A stretch of 35,308 nucleotides of DNA from Oscillospiraceae bacterium (GTDB lineage: Bacteria > Bacillota > Clostridia > Oscillospirales > Ruminococcaceae). Positions within the stretch are counted from its first letter, which is position 1. Every line of letters starts with the position of its first letter. Location: contig JAGAUA010000062.1 of NCBI GenBank assembly GCA_017847885.1, forward strand, positions 1 through 35,308, in the 5' to 3' direction. Of this stretch, positions 31,474-35,308 are shown one piece after another. A program made the position numbers and the translations under genes. The notes below the pieces were generated by a model, which worked only from the letters and a program-made list of their open reading frames with translations, did not search any database and was not told the origin of the DNA.

Positions 31474-31818
31474 ATGTACGAAAGATTTATGCAGTTATTA
31501 CAAGAAAAAAACATCACACCGTATCGGGTTTCTAAAGATACAGGTGTGACTCAAACGACATTATCGGATTGGAAAACCGGCAGGGCAACGCCAAGAACAG
31601 TTACATTGCAAAAAATCGCCGATTATTTCGGCGTTTCGTTGGATTGGCTTACCGGTAATAGTGAATATAGAAATATTAGCGATTATAATAATACAGAAAT
31701 TGATAATGTATATTTTAGCTTTGCAAGAGAAGCGCAAGATGAAGGCATTGACCCTCAGGACATAAGAGACGCTATAGAATTAATAAAAAAGTTTAAAAAT
31801 AAAGACAGGAGCGAGTAA
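31474..31818 (+). CDS. CI-like XRE repressor
   Basis: A 114-residue protein whose ATG follows GAAAGGTGAATGAATT. The HTH is residues 1-60: MYERFMQLLQEKNITPYRVS, then KDTGVTQTTLSDWKTGRATP and LQKIADYFGVSLDWLTG. The C-terminal ~50 residues (FSFAREAQDEGIDPQDIRDA, then IELIKKFKNK) form a short helical segment rather than a LexA-type protease domain. The ImmA/IrrE-type peptidase gene follows immediately, so induction probably occurs by repressor cleavage by that enzyme, as with ImmR/ImmA of ICEBs1. It is the first gene of the plus-strand lysogeny operon. Confidence 0.9.
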   Translation: MYERFMQLLQEKNITPYRVSKDTGVTQTTLSDWKTGRATPRTVTLQKIADYFGVSLDWLTGNSEYRNISDYNNTEIDNVYFSFAREAQDEGIDPQDIRDAIELIKKFKNKDRSE

Positions 31819-31824
31819 TGCTAT

Positions 31825-32586
31825 ATGACAAAAACCGACCTTTATGGGATTGTAAGCAACATAAAAAATTATATGAGCATAAATAATTCTGATTACCCTA
31901 TTAATACCTTTGATTTGTGCAAAAAAATTAACGGCATAGCGGTTGCAAGAACACCTTTTAGAACTAAGGATTTAAGGGGAATGCTTCGTGTTGCTAAAGA
32001 CAACAGCGAAAATAGTGTTATACTAATTAATAGCAATAAAACTCTTCCAGAGCAAAATTACCATTGCGCTCATGAGTTTATGCATTTATTTACTGATACT
32101 CCAAAAGCTGGTACTATTTTGAAGTGCTACGACAAGGTAAAGCCAAACCAAGACGCATACACGGAGTGGGTTGCTAATGAGGGTGCAGCTGAGCTTTTGG
32201 CACCGTATAAGTTATTTATACCGTCTTTTTCGGGTCTGTATGACCTGTATATGAGGGATTATAACACGTGGCGCATGCTTTACGGTACGGGAACAGTTGC
32301 TCAAGTACTCGCACGAAAGTTCGGTATAAGTGAAATGGTTGCTATACATAGAATTGAAAATTTATCGTACGAGATTGATCAATACCGTTCTCTTGATACA
32401 ATAGAGGGAATAGTTATTCGTTCTAAGCAATCGCAAAACAAAATGAATATAGTCCCTACGAATTATCTGAAAGTGCTAAAGCTTGAGGAGGCAAAACATA
32501 ATTTTGCAATTCCTTGGGACGGAGTCATAGGCGCAATGGGGTTCTCATCCGCCGATGACAACGCGGAAAGCTATATAGCGATGTAA
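31825..32586 (+). CDS. ImmA/IrrE-type metallopeptidase
   Basis: A 253-residue protein 6 bases after the repressor gene. The zinc motif HCAHEFMHLFTD (HExxH, residues ~87-93) and the downstream ANEGAAELLAPY (third ligand glutamate, ~120) match the ImmA/IrrE family (PF06114). This family cleaves XRE repressors to induce mobile elements. The C-terminal part (VAQVLARKFGISEMVAIHRI) is the usual helical HTH-like region. An extra ~60 residues follow (IVIRSKQSQNKMNIVPTNYL). Cleavage of the adjacent CI-like protein is inferred from family and gene order. Confidence 0.88.
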   Translation: MTKTDLYGIVSNIKNYMSINNSDYPINTFDLCKKINGIAVARTPFRTKDLRGMLRVAKDNSENSVILINSNKTLPEQNYHCAHEFMHLFTDTPKAGTILKCYDKVKPNQDAYTEWVANEGAAELLAPYKLFIPSFSGLYDLYMRDYNTWRMLYGTGTVAQVLARKFGISEMVAIHRIENLSYEIDQYRSLDTIEGIVIRSKQSQNKMNIVPTNYLKVLKLEEAKHNFAIPWDGVIGAMGFSSADDNAESYIAM

Positions 32587-32608
32587 GATTATCTCTAAAA
32601 AAGTACAT

Positions 32609-32629
32609 AACCGCCTTCAAGGGGCGGCT
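32609..32629. terminator. weak hairpin after the repressor operon
   Basis: CCGCCTT, then CAA, then GGGGCGG (32611-32627) can form a stem with two G-U pairs on the plus strand. No U-run follows on that strand. It resembles the loop of the 11.64-kb terminator. It may reduce readthrough into the cargo gene, but support is weak. Confidence 0.3.
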
Positions 32630-32680
32630 GTAATAAAATGCGCAAACACTAAAATCGTAAATAAATGGGGCGTGTAGCAT

Positions 32681-33794
32681 ATGGCAAAGTGTAAAAAGTG
32701 CGGCAGAAAGGGTTTATTCTTAAAGGTGGACTCCAACGGAATGTGCGCTGACTGTTCGGCTTTTGAAGCGGAGCAAAAGAGATTATTAGAGGTGCAGGAG
32801 AAACAGAAAAAAATTACAGCTTGAACTGGAAGAACAGAGAAAACGCCGTTTAGAATTAGAAGAACGTGTTCATAAGGAAATGCAGCAGGAGATAGAGAAA
32901 TTAAAGGCAGACAGTAAAATTAGTACTCCCAGTTACGATTTAAATTCCATTGAAGGAATAAATTCCATACCTGTTGAATCGTTTGAATATGATCCGAATG
33001 ACGGAAAACAGTATGCTTTCAATAATATTGAATACGTTTTACAAAGAAAAGCCACGGAACACAAAAAGAACGGAAGAATGGATTTGGCCATCGCTTGTTT
33101 AAGAAAATCAAACCAGATTATGCCTTTATCGAGCATGATGTATACGCAAGATGATTATATGCGACTTGTTAAATATTTAAGGCTTGATAAGCAGTTTGAA
33201 GCAGCTGATATTGAGGAAGAAGAAATTTTGGGTGAGAAATCTAAAGTTACAAATAAAGCAATTCATGATCAAGTATTAAAGAAACAAATTCAAAGTGCTA
33301 AGAGTATGGGGACTGATTTAGTTAGCGCAGTATGTAACTGCTATCATTGTGAAGAATGTGCTAAGTACATAAATAGGGTTTACTCTATATCTGGCAAAGA
33401 TAAAAGATTTCCTAAATTACCCGATTATGTAGTTGAAAATTCGCAACATTGTGGAATAATGATGTACCCATTTGTTTATGGTGTAAACACTATGAGAGAT
33501 GTTTATACCGGCAAATCTATAATTGAAAGTGAAATAATAGCATATAGCAATCGACCGTATATAGACGATCGCCCACAAGAATGGAAGGTAGGATATCAGA
33601 AACTTGAAGCAGAAGCTAATAACAAGAAAAACTGCGAATATGAGTATAAATTGATTTGTCAAAAACTGCCTGACATAGCACCTAAAAACCAAGGTGGATA
33701 TTTGCGAATGAAAAAATCCAACAGTGAAAATTTTCAGAAGCTAAAAGAAAAAGCAATTTCAGCAGGAATCGAAATAAAAGATTTAATAAGTTAG
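32681..33794 (+). pseudogene. zinc-ribbon/coiled-coil cargo protein interrupted by a frameshift at an A7 tract
   Basis: The ATG at 32681 opens MAKCKKCGRKGLFLKVDSNG, then MCADCSAFEAEQKRLLEVQE, a treble-clef zinc ribbon (CxxC...CxxC) and coiled coil, and stops at 32824. Dropping one A from the A7 tract (32807-32813) restores one frame of about 370 residues to 33794: LQLELEEQRKRRLELEER, then a helical TPR-like region (GRMDLAIACLRKSNQIMPLS). A cysteine-rich segment follows, CNCYHCEECAKYINRVYSIS, then GKDKRFPKLP and HCGIMMYPFVYG. That last part resembles the Phage_min_cap2-type motif. The gene is AT-rich and sits between the repressor operon and the integrase, a common place for lysogenic cargo. 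It could be a dead gene, a sequence error or a slippage-expressed gene. Confidence 0.7.
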
Positions 33795-33832
33795 TTCTCC
33801 AACAGTTGGAGAACCGAAGAAAGGAGGCACCC
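33793..33832 (+). repeat. inverted repeat in the integrase leader (copy 2) and ribosome site
   Basis: GTTCTCCAAC (33794-33803), one central A, then GTTGGAGAAC (33805-33814) form a near-perfect 10-bp dyad. It is followed by CGAAGAAAGGAGG, the integrase ribosome site. It may bind a regulator or the integrase, or form an RNA hairpin limiting integrase translation. Confidence 0.6.
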
Positions 33833-35308
33833 ATGAAAACAGCGGTAATATATGCCCGATACTCCTCGGACAAGCAGACAGAGCAGTCTATCGAAGGGCA
33901 GCTATACGACTGCTACAACTACGCTAAGCAGCACGGAATAACGGTAGTACACGAATATATCGACCGTGCCATGACAGGAAAAAACGACGACCGTCCTGCG
34001 TTCCAGCAGATGCTTAAAGACAGCGCCCTCAAGCAATGGGACAGTGTCCTTGTGTGGAAGCTCGACCGATTTGCCCGAAACACTATCGACAGCGCAATAA
34101 ACCGACAGATACTAACTCGTAACGGCGTAAAGCTGCTGTCGGTCATGGAGAGCTTCGGGGACGATGCAAGCGGTCAGATGATGACCCACATTATCGAAGC
34201 TATAAACGAATATTATAGTGCAGATCTTCGGGAAAAAACTATTCGCGGAATGCGGCAGTCTGCACTTAAAGCCCAATCAACGGGGCATATCCCTCTGGGT
34301 TATAAAGTCGTTGATAAAAAGCTTGTTATCGACGAGGACACACGAATTATTCCCGAAACGGTGTTCCGAATGTACGCAGCAGGTGAGAAGCTGACCGATA
34401 TAGCTGAACACCTAAACTCGCACGGATACCGAAACCGTCGGGGAAAGCCGTTTACCGTCAACAGTTTTTACAATATGCTGAGCAATGAAAAGTATATAGG
34501 AGTTTATCAGTACGACGATATACGAATTGAAGGAGGAATACCGCAGATGATACCGAACGAAGTTTTTGAAACAGTCAGAGAGATGTTGAAAATCAACCGC
34601 AAGAGAGCCGCCAAGAACGCTGCGAAAGCGGATTATTATTTGTCCGGTAAGCTGTTCTGCGGATATTGTTCCGAGCCGATGAGCGGGCTGTCTGGCACGG
34701 GCAGGAACGGCAATAAGCATTACTATTACCGCTGCAACGGCGTGCAGAAAAAGACGGGCTGCACGAAGCGTAACGAGATCAAGGAACGAATAGAGTATGA
34801 GGCGTGCCGAGCAGCGTGGGACGTTTTCCGAAGCATGGACAAGCACCAGCTTTCAGACAAGATACACGATATGTACCTAAAGGAAGCAGCGACGGCAATG
34901 TCCCCGGAAATTCTGTCTAAAAAGCTGTCCGAAATTACTAAGCAGGCTGAGAATGTTGTTAACGCCATAGCTCAGACGGGCGGAAATCAGATTTTATTCG
35001 ATAAAGTCAAAGAGCTTCAGGAGCAGAAGGAGCAGGTTGAGTCCGAGCTGAGAGTAGCCAAAGCGGTTACCGGGAACGTTCCCTCAAACGAGCAGATCGT
35101 TAAGCTGATTGATGACGTTCTTGCCCTCGATATGGACAGCCTGGAGGGAAGAAAAGCGATAGCTGATATCATGATATCAAAAGTGTATGTATTCGACGAT
35201 AGATTAACGGTTATTTTCAAGGATAAAGACGGAAAGAGCGTAGACATACCACTTGCCGAAATAAATAACCCCGAAGCGGATTGTATATCCTCCGCTTTGG
35301 GGAGCCAA
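33833..35308 (+). CDS. int: large serine recombinase (integrase), open at right edge
   Basis: The ATG at 33833 follows AAAGGAGGCACC. All 492 codons to the window edge are open; the true stop lies outside or at the edge. The N-terminal resolvase domain (~1-145) begins KTAVIYARYSSDKQTEQSIE, with catalytic Ser11, and contains VLVWKLDRFARN. The recombinase domain (~155-270) includes GHIPLGYKVV, LTDIAEHLNSHGYRNRRGKP and MLSNEKYIGVY. A zinc ribbon (~278-325) reads KLFCGYCSEPMSG, then YYYRCN and GCTKRN, followed by a coiled coil and a beta end (KVYVFDDRLTVIFKDKDG). It integrates and, with a directionality factor, excises the phage. No excisionase was recognised. Confidence 0.95.
   Translation, partial: MKTAVIYARYSSDKQTEQSIEGQLYDCYNYAKQHGITVVHEYIDRAMTGKNDDRPAFQQMLKDSALKQWDSVLVWKLDRFARNTIDSAINRQILTRNGVKLLSVMESFGDDASGQMMTHIIEAINEYYSADLREKTIRGMRQSALKAQSTGHIPLGYKVVDKKLVIDEDTRIIPETVFRMYAAGEKLTDIAEHLNSHGYRNRRGKPFTVNSFYNMLSNEKYIGVYQYDDIRIEGGIPQMIPNEVFETVREMLKINRKRAAKNAAKADYYLSGKLFCGYCSEPMSGLSGTGRNGNKHYYYRCNGVQKKTGCTKRNEIKERIEYEACRAAWDVFRSMDKHQLSDKIHDMYLKEAATAMSPEILSKKLSEITKQAENVVNAIAQTGGNQILFDKVKELQEQKEQVESELRVAKAVTGNVPSNEQIVKLIDDVLALDMDSLEGRKAIADIMISKVYVFDDRLTVIFKDKDGKSVDIPLAEINNPEADCISSALGSQ

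Noticed and set aside
34412..34846. A 144-residue minus-strand frame opposite the integrase
   Set aside because: It is antisense to the recombinase and zinc-ribbon domains, with no ribosome site or domain pattern.
35200..35308. An attachment site at the right end of the integrase
   Set aside because: No matching core repeat is visible at the other end because the window cuts the phage, so no att site can be claimed.

Overview
This window is most of a temperate siphovirus (prophage) genome of the Firmicutes type, probably from a mid-GC Clostridia host such as an Oscillospiraceae/Ruminococcaceae member. That host guess rests on the large serine recombinase, the A118/SPP1-like head genes (portal, Phage_min_cap2-type minor head protein, Minor_capsid_1/2/3), a Gp15-type tail protein, strong GGAGG ribosome sites and many GTG/TTG starts. 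Almost every gene is on the minus strand and runs from right to left. Only the lysogeny block at the right end is on the plus strand. The left edge cuts a tail-tip gene, and the integrase frame is still open at the right edge. Lysis genes are not seen and presumably lie beyond the left edge.

Layout from right to left. (1) 31.5-35.3 kb, plus strand: CI-like XRE repressor, ImmA/IrrE-type metallopeptidase, an AT-rich zinc-ribbon cargo gene interrupted by a frameshift at an A7 tract, and a large serine integrase. (2) 31.26-31.47 kb: divergent immunity region with an array of 20-bp operator-like repeats. (3) 24.5-31.3 kb: early genes, comprising a Cro-like repressor whose DNA-reading helix nearly matches that of CI, several small unknown proteins, a regulator with an RNA polymerase alpha-CTD-like start, a DUF2800 nuclease-like protein and a DUF2815 single-strand-binding-like protein. 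(4) 18.1-24.5 kb: replication genes, comprising a family A DNA polymerase, a VirE-type primase-helicase, an AT-rich iteron region that looks like a replication origin, a VRR-NUC nuclease and an SNF2-type helicase. (5) 17.0-18.1 kb: two small genes (one frameshifted), a DUF1492/sigma-like late regulator, and a late promoter and leader. (6) 0-17.0 kb: late genes, comprising small and large terminase, portal, minor head protein with a toxin-like metallopeptidase tail, scaffold, HK97-type capsid, four head-tail joining proteins, major tail protein, Gp15, tape measure and tail-tip proteins.

The most notable points are these. The late genes appear to be controlled at a compact 150-bp leader with direct repeats, a -10 box, a nested hairpin RNA and an intrinsic terminator just before the terS ribosome site. 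The terS gene seems to start at AUU. The minor head protein carries an AT-rich C-terminal domain resembling the anthrax lethal factor metallopeptidase, followed by a 52-residue partner and a terminator, like a MuF-type toxin-immunity cassette. The major capsid and major tail proteins end in clearly related Ig-like domains. No tRNA, CRISPR array or insertion sequence was seen, and no gene-free stretch exceeds about 300 bases.
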